From Acidobacteriota bacterium (GTDB lineage Bacteria; Acidobacteriota; Terriglobia; Terriglobales; Acidobacteriaceae), in the NCBI GenBank assembly GCA_021793405.1, contig JAJYSV010000003.1:85675-149674 (forward strand): a DNA stretch of 64,000 nucleotides. Direction: 5' to 3'. The notes under the pieces were generated by a model that did no database searches, was not told the DNA's origin, and saw only the letters and a list, made by a program, of their open reading frames with translations. The translations under genes and the position numbers were made by a program. Within the stretch, counting starts at the first letter, position 1. The number at the start of each line of letters is the position of its first letter. Below are positions 29,813-37,594 of the stretch, in pieces.

Positions 29813-29895
29813 AAACCGCAGGTCCATCAGGAATAGTTGCGCGCAGGAAGATAAGATATATACATATCTTCCCGCAGCCTTGATATGGTTAGATT

Positions 29896-30267
29896 TTATG
29901 CACTGAAGGAAGAGCCGCAGCCGCACGTGCTTTTGACGTTGGGATTCTCGAACTTGAATCCGGCAGCTTCCAGCGTTTCAACATAATCCACCACGCATCC
30001 GCTCAGATACATCAGCGAAGTGGAATCCACGAAAACCTTCAGGTCATCGAAATTCAACACCTTGTCCATCATTCCCGACTGATTTTCGAATGACATAGAG
30101 TATTGAAATCCGGAGCAGCCGCCGCCCACCACGCCAAGGCGCAGACCCGCTGGAACTGGATCCTGAGTCGCCATGATTTCGCGTACTTTCTTGATTGCCT
30201 CGGGTGTCAGCGTAACCGGGGGAACTTTTACGGATTCGGTGGTTGGATTCGTCGTCATCGTTGCCAT
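29896..30267 (-). CDS. erpA: A-type iron-sulfur carrier (ErpA/IscA family)
   Basis: A 123-residue protein that carries or inserts Fe-S clusters. The three conserved cysteines are present: one in GGGCSGFQYSMSF and two in the C-terminal CGCGSSF. VFVDSTSLMYLSGCVVDYVE is the family middle. The ATG at 30267 is preceded by GAGGA; a longer frame upstream is not conserved. A-type carriers share these motifs, so ErpA versus IscA or HesB is not certain. Not adjacent to isc or suf genes. Confidence 0.88.
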   Translation of the reverse strand: MATMTTNPTTESVKVPPVTLTPEAIKKVREIMATQDPVPAGLRLGVVGGGCSGFQYSMSFENQSGMMDKVLNFDDLKVFVDSTSLMYLSGCVVDYVETLEAAGFKFENPNVKSTCGCGSSFSA

Positions 30268-30559
30268 GATGGATAGTCCTCGCGTTTCTTCTATCTGTTC
30301 GTATGATACTGGGAAATCTTCGGCAAAACAACCGGAATGGGTCGCTCCATGCCGAGCAAAGGTACTGTGCACGGCATTCAAAGGCAGGCCCGCTCCAGGA
30401 AAAATACTTTCTCGATGTAAAAACCCTCTATCGCAAGTGTCAACTTTGGGAGTACGATACAGGCCAAAGTGGTGGTTGCGCTGGCGAGGGATTGAATTTT
30501 CTCCTTCTTCCGCCGCGCCATCGCAGTCACGAAAGCTATGCCGATCGCGAGGTGATCCT

Positions 30560-30829
30560 ATGAGCTACGTGTTGATAATCTGGACCGTCTGGATAGCATT
30601 GGGCGTGATCCTCCTGGGCCTCATTATGTACCGCAGCACCATCACCCGAAATGAAGAGGATCAGATCTTTCTGGATGATGGCACCGATATGCAGCATAAC
30701 GAGCAGGAAGAGATTCTGCGTAGAGTCAAGCCGGTGGAAAGGATGATCCGCATTTTCGGCGGCGCGGAGGGTCTGGCGACGCTGGGCCTTCTGGCGTTCT
30801 ACGTGACGGATGCGCTGCGTCAATTTTGA
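30560..30829 (+). CDS. Small hypothetical membrane protein
   Basis: An 89-residue protein that I do not recognise. It has one N-terminal helix (YVLIIWTVWIALGVILLGLI), an acidic middle (NEEDQIFLDDGTDMQHNEQEEIL) and a weaker C-terminal hydrophobic stretch (LATLGLLAFYVTDAL). The ATG at 30560 is well placed behind GAGGTGA (30549-30555). It lies divergent to the Fe-S carrier gene with 292 bases between them; the AT-richer middle of that gap may hold promoters. Confidence 0.65.
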   Translation: MSYVLIIWTVWIALGVILLGLIMYRSTITRNEEDQIFLDDGTDMQHNEQEEILRRVKPVERMIRIFGGAEGLATLGLLAFYVTDALRQF

Positions 30830-31062
30830 CGCGCTCATCAAGCGGAAAAGCACCGAATCGGGCATAGCCGGTCGATAGCAGCCGATGGCGAAACGTCAGA
30901 GGAAATCCCTGCCTGATCGCTCCCAGATGTATTGTGGCACTCGATGCAGGACGTGGCGCGGCGTACCATCGCCAACCTACGCGTGTCCGGGGCGCGGTGG
31001 GAGCGATATTTTTATCCGTGATACGAATGGCATCTGATTGCGACACGGTGAGGCGGAAATCG

Positions 31063-31338
31063 ATGGCTTGGATTGAACGCATTTCCTGCGATGTCTGCGG
31101 CAAACAAATGGGCGGCGACGAAAAGTGGTGGATCGCCACGAATGAGTGTGCGCTGTCCGGCGACAGGAGAAGCGGGCAACCGACTCTAAAATTGATGCCG
31201 TGGGATAACACGCTGGCCCATAGCGCCGAGAGCAAGCACCTTTGTGGCGCTGGCTGCGCCCACACCTATATGGACCGGTGGATGGCTGGATTTCGCGCCG
31301 GCACCGAAACGTGTGTCGACGGGCCGGTAGGTTCCTAA
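31063..31338 (+). CDS. Small cysteine-rich hypothetical protein
   Basis: A 91-residue protein beginning MAWIERISCDVCGKQMG. It has a CxxC pair (CDVCGK) and a later CGAGC, which together could bind a zinc or iron ion like a zinc ribbon. The rest is polar, with several tryptophans, and no membrane segment. GAGGCGG stands about 6 bases before the ATG at 31063; an ATG 12 codons upstream in the same frame is possible but less well supported. No function can be given. Confidence 0.6.
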   Translation: MAWIERISCDVCGKQMGGDEKWWIATNECALSGDRRSGQPTLKLMPWDNTLAHSAESKHLCGAGCAHTYMDRWMAGFRAGTETCVDGPVGS

Positions 31339-31517
31339 CCCTTCCGCTGAAGTTGCTTCGAGTGCATCGAATTTGCTTCCATCATCCCAACCGTCTGGCG
31401 CGTTCGTCCTTCTAGCTGTCGCTCAGCTGCGGTGCCGGAGTAAGTAAGCTACGATGCTGAAGACGGCGAATCTCGCCGACGCTTTGGGATCATACGCATC
31501 GTGAGAGGACTGGCAGC

Positions 31518-33197
31518 TTGGCATACGACGATCTGAGGGACTGGGTAAAGACGCTTGATAGGTTGAATGAAATAAGATACATAAAGCATGAAGTTGATCC
31601 AATACTTGAGATGGCGGAAATCGCCGATCGCGTCTCCAAGTCAGGACCGCCCGCCTGCGCGGCCGGTGGTCCTGCGCTGCTGTTTGAAAATGTCAAAGGC
31701 TATCCCGGCGCCAAAGTTCTGATGAATCAGTTCGGCAGCGAGCGCCGCATGCGCCTCGCGCTCGGCGTCGATTCGCTCAGCGAAGTGGCCGACCGCATCC
31801 GCGAGTTGATGAATCTTCGCTCTCCCGAGGGCTTTCTTGACAAGGTCCGGATGCTCCCCATGCTCGCCGAGATGGGAAAATTCTTCCCCAAACTCGTCTC
31901 CGCCAAAGACGCGCCCTGCAAGCAAGTCATCCTGCGCGAAAACTTCAGCGTGCTCGATTTTCCCATCCTGCAATGCTGGCCCCAGGATGGCGGACGCTTC
32001 ATCACTCTGCCCTGCGTCATCACCCGCGATCCGCGTTCGCCGGCAGGCAAGCGCAACGTCGGCATGTATCGCATGCAGGTCTACGACGGCCAGACCACCG
32101 GCATGCACTGGCAGCGCCAGAAAGTGGCCGCGGAACATTATCGTGAACGCCTGCGCCAATCCGCGGAGGCCGGCTCAGGCGCCGCGGCCAATTCCGAAGC
32201 CGCAGTCTCCGCGCGCGTCGCCGTCATGGCCGAAACCGGCGGCGGCGCCACGCTTCCCCCCAACACGACTCCGGGTGGCCATCAATTCAAGCCGGCTTTT
32301 GGCTTGAGTGGGATAGAAGGATTCCCACCCGGACAAATCACCGTCCATACGAAATCCTCAGCCGACAGATTAGAAGTCGCCGTCGCCATCGGCACCGATC
32401 CCGCCACCACCTTCTCCGCCATCGTGCCCGCCCCGCCCGAGGTAGAAGAATTCATCATCGCCGGATTCCTTCGCCAAAAACCTGTCGAGCTCGTCCAGTG
32501 CGAGACCGTCGATCTGCAAGTCCCCGCCGCGTCAGAAATCGTCCTCGAAGGTTACGTCCGCCTCGACGAGCTCCGCTCCGAGGGTCCCTTCGGCGATCAC
32601 ACCGGCTTCTACACCCTGCCCGACGACTATCCCGTCTTCCACATCACCTGCATCACCCATCGCCGCGATCCCATCTACGCCACCACCATTGTCGGCAAGC
32701 CGCCCATGGAAGATGCGTGGATGGGCAAAGCCGTCGAGCGCATTTTTCTGCCGCTCATGCAGCTCACCATTCCGGAAATTGTCGACATCAATCTGCCCGT
32801 CGAGGCGGTCTTTCACAACCTGATGATTGTCTCCATCCGCAAAAGCTATCCCGGCCAGGCGCGCAAAGTCATGAACGCCATCTGGTCGCTCGGCCAGGCC
32901 ATGTTCACCAAGTGCGTCCTCGTTGTCGATGAGGATTGCGATGTGCAGGACATGCGCGAAGTCGTCCTCCGCGTCACCAACAACATCGATCCCGAGCGCG
33001 ACATTCAATTCACCCTCGGCCCCATCGATTCGCTCGATCACGCCTCACGCCTGCCAAACTACGGAAGCAAAATGGGCATCGACGCCACCAGAAAATGGGC
33101 CGCCGAAGGCTTCACTCGCCCCTGGCCCGAAATGCTCTGCATGGACCCCGCCACCAAATCCAAAGTCGACGCCCTCTGGGAAAAACTCGGGTTGTAG
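31518..33197 (+). CDS. ubiD: UbiD-family prenylated-FMN decarboxylase with an internal insertion
   Basis: UbiD enzymes (de)carboxylate aromatic or unsaturated acids with prenylated FMN made by UbiX; the founding member acts in ubiquinone synthesis, but many act elsewhere, and the substrate here is unknown. The 559-residue protein shows LLFENVKGYPGAKVLMNQFG, FITLPCVITRDP, NVGMYRMQVYDGQTTGMHWQ, the catalytic-region ELRSEGPFGDHTGFY, and SMPF-like C-terminal parts (MGIDATRKWAAEGFTRPWPE). Between about residues 215 and 285 it carries a loop not found in the short family members. Residues 253-265 of that loop (GGHQFKPAFGLSG) are encoded by a REP copy at 32273-32313. No ubiX is nearby. Confidence 0.93.
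   Translation: MAYDDLRDWVKTLDRLNEIRYIKHEVDPILEMAEIADRVSKSGPPACAAGGPALLFENVKGYPGAKVLMNQFGSERRMRLALGVDSLSEVADRIRELMNLRSPEGFLDKVRMLPMLAEMGKFFPKLVSAKDAPCKQVILRENFSVLDFPILQCWPQDGGRFITLPCVITRDPRSPAGKRNVGMYRMQVYDGQTTGMHWQRQKVAAEHYRERLRQSAEAGSGAAANSEAAVSARVAVMAETGGGATLPPNTTPGGHQFKPAFGLSGIEGFPPGQITVHTKSSADRLEVAVAIGTDPATTFSAIVPAPPEVEEFIIAGFLRQKPVELVQCETVDLQVPAASEIVLEGYVRLDELRSEGPFGDHTGFYTLPDDYPVFHITCITHRRDPIYATTIVGKPPMEDAWMGKAVERIFLPLMQLTIPEIVDINLPVEAVFHNLMIVSIRKSYPGQARKVMNAIWSLGQAMFTKCVLVVDEDCDVQDMREVVLRVTNNIDPERDIQFTLGPIDSLDHASRLPNYGSKMGIDATRKWAAEGFTRPWPEMLCMDPATKSKVDALWEKLGL
32273..32313 (+). repeat. REP copy A, inside ubiD and read in frame
   Basis: Head GGGTGGCC followed by a hairpin with arms TTCAAGCC and GGCTTGAG around a GGCTTTT-type loop, then TGGG. 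It belongs to the same family as copies at 34206, 35634, 35911, 36105 and 47097. It encodes 13 residues of UbiD without breaking the frame. Confidence 0.85.
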
Positions 33198-33236
33198 TGC
33201 TATAGTGTTCCTAGGTAATACCTTGGAGTACCCGCA

Positions 33237-33521
33237 ATGCCGACGGTTTCCAGTACTAGCGTCAAACTCGATAGCAAGATGAAGCAGCGCGTCCAACGGC
33301 TGGCCGCGTCACGTCGCCGCTCGCCCCATTGGGTGCTGCGCGAAGCTGTCGAGCAGTACGTGGAGCGCGAAGAAAAAAGGGAACAGTTCCGCCACGACGC
33401 GCTTGCCGCCTGGAACCACTATCAGGCGACCGGCCAGCACGTCACCGCCGGGGAAGCCGATAAATGGCTGGCGAAACTTGAAGCGGGGAAGGACGCTCCG
33501 CCGCCGACATGCCACGACTGA
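33237..33521 (+). CDS. Ribbon-helix-helix antitoxin (CopG/ParD-like)
   Basis: A 94-residue protein with an N-terminal ribbon-helix-helix fold (STSVKLDSKMKQRVQRLA, RSPHWVLREAVEQYVE) that binds DNA and represses its own operon, and a C-terminal part that would wrap the toxin (WNHYQATGQHVTAGEADKWL). It overlaps the following ParE-like toxin by 13 bases. The region just upstream (AGGTAATACCT, 33213-33223) is almost palindromic and may be the operator. It starts 39 bases after the ubiD stop. Confidence 0.88.
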   Translation: MPTVSSTSVKLDSKMKQRVQRLAASRRRSPHWVLREAVEQYVEREEKREQFRHDALAAWNHYQATGQHVTAGEADKWLAKLEAGKDAPPPTCHD

Positions 33522-33799
33522 GGTGGTCGCACGCGGCCCTGCTGGACGTGGCCCGCCTCCACGATTTTCTTGTCGAGAAAAGCCGGGACGCGGCCCAGCG
33601 AGCCATCCAGACAATTCGACAAGGCGTCAAAGCGCTCGGCACCCATCCGGAGATCGGACGCCCTGTAGACGAATTGCCGCCGGAGTTCCGGGAGTGGATC
33701 ATCGAATTCGGCCAAGGCGCCTACGTTGTCCTATATCGCTACGACGGCAAGCAAGTCGTGATCCTCGCCGTCCGCCACGGACGCGAAGCCGGATACTAA
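33509..33799 (+). CDS. ParE/RelE-family toxin
   Basis: A 96-residue toxin of the RelE/ParE fold. LRWSHAALLDVARLHDFL, NPEIGRP-type LGTHPEIGRPVDEL, and YVVLYRYDGKQVVILAVRHGREAGY match the family; ParE members poison DNA gyrase and RelE members cleave mRNA on the ribosome. Overlap with the antitoxin gene (33509-33521) is typical. The frame looks intact, so the module may be active. Confidence 0.88.
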   Translation: MPRLRWSHAALLDVARLHDFLVEKSRDAAQRAIQTIRQGVKALGTHPEIGRPVDELPPEFREWIIEFGQGAYVVLYRYDGKQVVILAVRHGREAGY

Positions 33800-33835
33800 G
33801 CCCGGATTGACTCTGAGTGTATTCCAATGGCGATA

Positions 33836-33949
33836 GAGTCATTCTGAGCGAAGCGAAGAATCCAGAGGGTGACGGCAGCGTTTACGAAGCATATCTCGTC
33901 TGGATTCTTCACTCCGATCGCCGCGGCGATCTCCGTTCAGAATGACTCG
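33836..33949. repeat. 114-base inverted-repeat element
   Basis: The ends are GAGTCATTCTGA and TCAGAATGACTC, exact inverted repeats of 12 bases. Inside, GAAGAATCCAGA near the left end pairs with TCTGGATTCTTC near the middle, so the whole could fold. The sequence TCATTCTGAGCGAAGCGAAG is of a type I have seen scattered in several soil bacteria. No gene inside. Confidence 0.75.
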
Positions 33950-34014
33950 CTTCCGCAATCCACTACACCAACTGTGAATCCACTATAGAGTCCGCACATT
34001 CGCTCGGCGTATAG

Positions 34015-34155
34015 AATTACGGCAGCAAGATGGGCATCGACGCCACGCGCATATGGGCCGCAGAAGGCTTCTCTCGCCCTGGCCAGAGATGCTCCGCATG
34101 GACGCCACCAACCAAGCCCAAGGGCGATGCAATCCGTAGTAAGCTGGGGTTGTAG
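34015..34155 (+). pseudogene. Remnant of a second ubiD 3' end
   Basis: These 141 bases closely resemble the last 141 bases of ubiD (33057-33197), both ending at TAG. The first 22 codons give NYGSKMGIDATRIWAAEGFS; the middle is then frameshifted by a one-base deletion and restored later, with RSKLGL before the stop. Nothing upstream of 34015 continues the similarity, so only the tail of a former ubiD copy is left. Confidence 0.8.
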
Positions 34156-34205
34156 CTCGAGCGAGCAGCAGGGAAACGCTGTCCAGCCGTGGAAATTCTT
34201 CTTCT

Positions 34206-34240
34206 CCACTCAAGCCAAAAGAAGGCTTGAGTTGCCACCC
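34206..34240 (-). repeat. REP copy B
   Basis: Read on the minus strand it has the head GGGTGGC, arms CTCAAGCC and GGCTTGAG and the loop TTCTTTT shared with copy C. It lies between the ubiD remnant and the start of the downstream glycosidase-like gene. Confidence 0.85.
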
Positions 34241-34288
34241 GCCAGAATGCAAACTATCGACCCGAACGTAAGGTGCATATTTTCCTTG

Positions 34289-35590
34289 ATGAAATTTAAG
34301 ACGACTATCTTCCTTCTAATTGTCCTGGCATGCCTCACCCGCAGCCGCGCCCAAGCCGCTCCTCAAACCATGTGGACAGTCGGAACGCCCATTGTCAGCT
34401 ACTGGGCTGGTCCCGGTTTTCCAGGAGGCGGTGGCGGGCCTCTAAACGATGCCGCGGCCGTCCAACTAAAGGAAGGCGGATGGAATCTTGTCTGGTGCCG
34501 CGAAGGTGAGTTGGATGTGGCTGAACGCCACGGATTGAGGTGTCAGCTTAGCAACGCTCTTTTAGTTCCCGCTTCCCTTGACGATCCGCAAAAGCGCGCG
34601 GAACTCGATGCTTTCGTCGCCCGCGTTCGCGATCATTCGGCTCTCTATAGCTATTTTCTGACCGATGAACCGAGTACCGCGCAATTTGCCGGCCTGGGCA
34701 AACTGGTGGCGTATCTCCGCGAGAAAGATCCCGCGCACCTGGCGTATATCAATCTCCTTCCTACTTACGCTTCCAACGAGCAACTCGGCGCCAAAGGCAC
34801 TCCGGTCGCCGCATATCACGAGTATCTGAATCAATATCTGAAGGCGGTGAAACCCCAGCTACTCAGCTACGATCATTACCAATTCGCCACCAAATCCGAT
34901 TTGCCGGACTATTTTCTCAATCTGGCGATCATGCGGCGCACCGCGCTGAAGGCCGGCATCCCTTTCCTCAACATCGTTCAGGCAGTCACCTGGACGCCAA
35001 CCATGCGGGTGCCGAATGAAGAGGAGATGCGTTATCTGGTCTACACGACGCTGGCCTACGGCGCGCAAGGCATTACCTATTTCGTTTATTGTTATCCAAA
35101 ATTCAAACCCGGCATTGCGTTGCCCGATGGCACGACGACGCCCGTCTACGATTGGTTGAAAATTTTGAATCGCGACTTTGCGGCCATCGCTGGCCAAACC
35201 CAAAATTTGCGTTCGATCGGCGTTTTTCACGCCGGTATGCAGCCTCCCGGCGCGGTTGCTCTTCCCGTCTCCTCCGGCTTCAGATTCAATCATGACCTTT
35301 CCAGCAAGCCCTTCAAACGGGGTAAGCGGGTGCAAGGACTTCTTCTCGGACTCTTCGGCCCGGAAGACAATCACTCGTCCCCATCAATGGCTCTGGCTGT
35401 GAATCTTGACTATAAAAAGAGTGCGAGAGTGACGTTGCGCGGTCCATCCGATCTCGACGTTTTCGACCCCGCCAGTGGCGTATGGACGTCCGTGGGTGGC
35501 GATTCAGTGAAAATGCATCTGCCGCCCGGCGGCGGAAAATTGGTGCGCGTTCACTCCACTGCGGCCAACTATGCGGCACTATCGCATTGA
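34289..35590 (+). CDS. Secreted glycoside-hydrolase-like protein (TIM-barrel, unassigned)
   Basis: A 433-residue exported protein: an N-terminal signal peptide (MKFKTTIFLLIVLACLTRSRA, cut after QA or AQA), followed by a domain that looks like a beta/alpha-barrel glycosidase (GGWNLVWCREGELDVAERHG, YSYFLTDEPSTAQFAGLGKL, YDHYQFATKSDLPDYFLNL, LAYGAQGITYFVYCYPKF). The DEP near residue 130 and the YCYP part are places where acidic catalytic residues of GH42/GH5-like barrels lie, but I cannot assign a family. A short C-terminal beta domain follows (ALAVNLDYKKSARVTLRG). ATG at 34289 is chosen for the signal peptide; its ribosome site is weak. Confidence 0.65.
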   Translation: MKFKTTIFLLIVLACLTRSRAQAAPQTMWTVGTPIVSYWAGPGFPGGGGGPLNDAAAVQLKEGGWNLVWCREGELDVAERHGLRCQLSNALLVPASLDDPQKRAELDAFVARVRDHSALYSYFLTDEPSTAQFAGLGKLVAYLREKDPAHLAYINLLPTYASNEQLGAKGTPVAAYHEYLNQYLKAVKPQLLSYDHYQFATKSDLPDYFLNLAIMRRTALKAGIPFLNIVQAVTWTPTMRVPNEEEMRYLVYTTLAYGAQGITYFVYCYPKFKPGIALPDGTTTPVYDWLKILNRDFAAIAGQTQNLRSIGVFHAGMQPPGAVALPVSSGFRFNHDLSSKPFKRGKRVQGLLLGLFGPEDNHSSPSMALAVNLDYKKSARVTLRGPSDLDVFDPASGVWTSVGGDSVKMHLPPGGGKLVRVHSTAANYAALSH

Positions 35591-35633
35591 CCAGCGCTGA
35601 CAGGCCGCAACCGCGTCATGACCGACGGGTGAC

Positions 35634-35682
35634 GGGTGGCCCTCAACTCAAGCCTTCTTTTGGCTTGAGTTGGGGAACTCCC
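35634..35682 (+). repeat. REP copy C, directly upstream of the RAYT gene
   Basis: Head GGGTGGCC, arms CTCAAGCC and GGCTTGAG around TTCTTTT, then TTGGGGAACTCCC. It ends 18 bases before the RAYT start codon at 35701, the usual position of REPs next to their transposase gene. Confidence 0.88.
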
Positions 35683-35700
35683 AGCACGTAAGCTGACTCC

Positions 35701-36135
35701 ATGCCTTCAAGACTGAAACGATTTCACGAATCCGGGCAGAGCCATTTCGTGACGTTCAGTTGCTATCGTCGCCGCCCAATGTTCGCGGAGCCTGCACCCA
35801 TGCGAATTTTCGAACTCGCGCTGGAACGGGTCCGGCTTCGTTTCAACCTTTGTGTTTACGGTTACGTCGTCATGCCGGAACACGTGCATCTGTTGCTCAG
35901 CGAACCGGACGGTGCCCCATTCAAGCCTCCGGGATCCCCGGCGAGCGATTTTTGCTCGCTGGGGTGGAAGCCATCTGTTGGCTTGAGTGGGGAAGTGATT
36001 CCTCGGACCCTCGCCGATGCCATCAAGTCGCTCAAGCAGGGAGTGTCGCGGCGGCTGATTGGCGAGGCGGAGCACTTCTGGCAAAAGCGCTACTACGATT
36101 TCCAGGTGCCCCATTCAAGCCTGCCTTTGGCTTGA
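35701..36135 (+). pseudogene. REP-associated tyrosine transposase (RAYT), interrupted by its own REPs and truncated
   Basis: RAYTs are single-strand HUH transposases that recognise REP hairpins. The N-terminal part is normal: RLKRFHESGQSHFVTFSCY, then YGYVVMPEHVHLLLSEP with the HUH pair His-Val-His. After SEP, where the family continues with TLADAIKSLKQ, 28 residues (71-98) are coded by REP copy D; the family then resumes (TLADAIKSLKQGVSRRLIGE, FWQKRYYDF). At residue about 135 REP copy E begins and supplies a stop after 144 residues. Missing are the last third and the YIHxNPVK segment that holds the catalytic tyrosine. No continuation is visible after copy E. It should be inactive as a nuclease. 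Confidence 0.85.
35911..35995 (+). repeat. Composite REP copy D inside the RAYT gene
   Basis: A REP left half (GGTGCCCCATTCAAGCC, 35911-35927), a second perfect-looking hairpin CCCCGGCGAGC / GCTCGCTGGGG (35936-35964, one G-T pair, T-rich loop), then a right half with AAGCCA / TGGCTT arms and GGCTTGAGTGGGG. It is 85 bases long, read in frame, and has a BIME-like structure. It also contains GGATCC at 35932-35937. Confidence 0.85.
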
Positions 36136-36146
36136 GTGGGGAGAAC
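36105..36146 (+). repeat. REP copy E, truncating the RAYT gene
   Basis: Head GGTGCCC, arms TTCAAGCC and GGCTTGAG, followed by TGGGGAGAAC. The RAYT frame enters it and stops at the TGA within GGCTTGAG. Confidence 0.88.
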
Positions 36147-36267
36147 CTCTCGAGAGAAGTTCCTACGGGGCGAGCGGTTTGATCTTCCGGCTTTTTCGCT
36201 GGAGGCTTCTCCAAAATCCCGCTGCAAGTGCATCTTCGAGAGGAAATCCGGCGACAGGGAAAACGCC

Positions 36268-36525
36268 TCATCCAGCCGGTTGATCGGGCACATCTTTCAC
36301 GTCCTCCGATGTTCGCTCCAGAATCACCAGTCGGTCCAAGGTCAGCTCGCCAATCTCCAGCTTTTCAATGCGGCTCTGCCGAACGCCGAGCTTGCCGATC
36401 GCAAACGCGCCGACGGCTACCGCTCCCACCGCAATCGCCCCCACGGCAGCGGCGCCCACCGCCACCGCCAGCACTGCAAAGCCCGTCGATGCCGAGATCA
36501 ATGTGTGTTTCGAATTCTTCATCAT
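36268..36525 (-). CDS. Small Ala/Gly/Val-repeat hypothetical protein
   Basis: An 85-residue protein starting MMKNSKHTLISASTG. Its core is a five-residue repeat of the type AVGAx (VLAVAVGAAAVGAIAVGA, VAVGAFAIGKLGV), followed by IEKLEIGELTLDRLVIL. The repeat is hydrophobic and could be a membrane segment or a short solenoid. Similar small AVGA-repeat proteins occur in many bacteria without known function. There is no strong ribosome site, and the true start may be either of the two adjacent ATGs (36525 or 36522). It is transcribed opposite to the flanking genes. Confidence 0.6.
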   Translation of the reverse strand: MMKNSKHTLISASTGFAVLAVAVGAAAVGAIAVGAVAVGAFAIGKLGVRQSRIEKLEIGELTLDRLVILERTSEDVKDVPDQPAG

Positions 36526-36686
36526 GGCCGAAATTGTACCGCGCAGGATCAATGTCCCATCGCATTTTGGCAATCCATCGTTGCTTGGAGTAAGCTGAGT
36601 ACGATTTTGCACGGACGTTGCCCCAACGCTTGCACTGCACCCTCCACAACATTGCGACTATACAACCCTACAAAGGATCACAACGG

Positions 36687-37454
36687 ATGGCACATAGAAA
36701 ACTTTCTCAACTGGCGACTGCAGTGATGACGACTGTAGTGATGAGTGGATGCTTGTTCTCCGCTGTGGCACAGACACAAGCGCCGAACACGCTGAGCCAA
36801 CAAGAACAAGCGGATGGCTGGAAGCTGCTCTTCAACGGGAAAAACCTGGACGGCTGGCACTCCTATCATCAGCAGGGTGTGGGGAAAGACTGGTCGGTGA
36901 AACATGGCGCAATCGTGCTGAACAAACGGAACACCGACCCACATGCCGATTATCAAGATATCGTCACGAATGACGAATTTGAAAATTTCGATTTCAAAGT
37001 GGAATGGAAGGCGAAGCCCTGCATCGACAGCGGCGTGATGTTTTGGGTGCACGAGTCGCCGGAGTATAAGCAGCCCTATAGCACCGGCCCGGAGATGCAG
37101 ATTGCCGATTTGGCCTGCACCGTACCCGACAGCAGGATTTTAATGGAGCGCTCCGGAGACATTTTCGACCTCATCTCGGACAAAGTGGAATACGTGAAGC
37201 CCGCGGGAGAATGGAATGAGTTCGAAATTATCGCGAACAACGGACACGTTCAGTTATTTCAGAACGGGCATAAGGTTATAGATACGGACCTGAATGGTGA
37301 CGAGTGGAAGAGCCTGGTCGCCCACAGCAAATTTGCAAAAATGCCAGGCTTTGGAACCTACCGCAAGGGTCATATATCTCTCCAGGGAACGGAACCCAAG
37401 GGCAAGCCGGGCGAAAGACTCATGTTCCGCAATATTAAAATCAAGCCGCTGTGA
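36687..37454 (+). CDS. Secreted DUF1080 (3-keto-disaccharide hydrolase-like) protein
   Basis: A 255-residue exported protein. The signal peptide (residues 1-28, with a VMSGCLFSAVAQ end; the cysteine could also be a lipid site) is followed by one DUF1080 domain, a concanavalin-like jelly roll: GWKLLFNGKNLDGWHSY, ENFDFKVEWKAKPCIDSGVMF, GPEMQIADLA, AGEWNEFEIIANNGHVQLFQ and a C-terminal RKGHISLQGTE. Some members hydrolyse 3-keto-glycosides; others only bind sugar. ATG 36687 has AAAGGA upstream. A hairpin terminator follows. Confidence 0.88.
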   Translation: MAHRKLSQLATAVMTTVVMSGCLFSAVAQTQAPNTLSQQEQADGWKLLFNGKNLDGWHSYHQQGVGKDWSVKHGAIVLNKRNTDPHADYQDIVTNDEFENFDFKVEWKAKPCIDSGVMFWVHESPEYKQPYSTGPEMQIADLACTVPDSRILMERSGDIFDLISDKVEYVKPAGEWNEFEIIANNGHVQLFQNGHKVIDTDLNGDEWKSLVAHSKFAKMPGFGTYRKGHISLQGTEPKGKPGERLMFRNIKIKPL

Positions 37455-37504
37455 ATTAGTTCCGCTGAACGGGGAAAACGAGTCTCGTAGAACCATTCCC
37501 GCGT

Positions 37505-37533
37505 AGAGCCAGGTTGCCTTGTTGCCTGGCTCT
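37505..37533 (+). terminator. Hairpin terminator after the DUF1080 gene
   Basis: Perfect 9-base arms AGAGCCAGG and CCTGGCTCT around an 11-base loop, 50 bases after the stop, followed by a T-poor tail (TGCTTC). Confidence 0.6.
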
Positions 37534-37594
37534 TGCTTCAACCAGCACCCGTGGTTCGCGCATATGTGAGGTTTGGGGCTAGCATGGTACGCAT

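Noticed and set aside
35634..36146. A CRISPR array formed by the repeated TCAAGCC/GGCTTGAG units
   Set aside because: The copies are irregularly spaced, in both orientations and up to 15 kb apart, which fits REPs and not CRISPR.
36136..36726. A 196-codon plus-strand frame after the RAYT gene
   Set aside because: It runs antisense through the AVGA-repeat gene, shows no RAYT continuation and no conserved motif.
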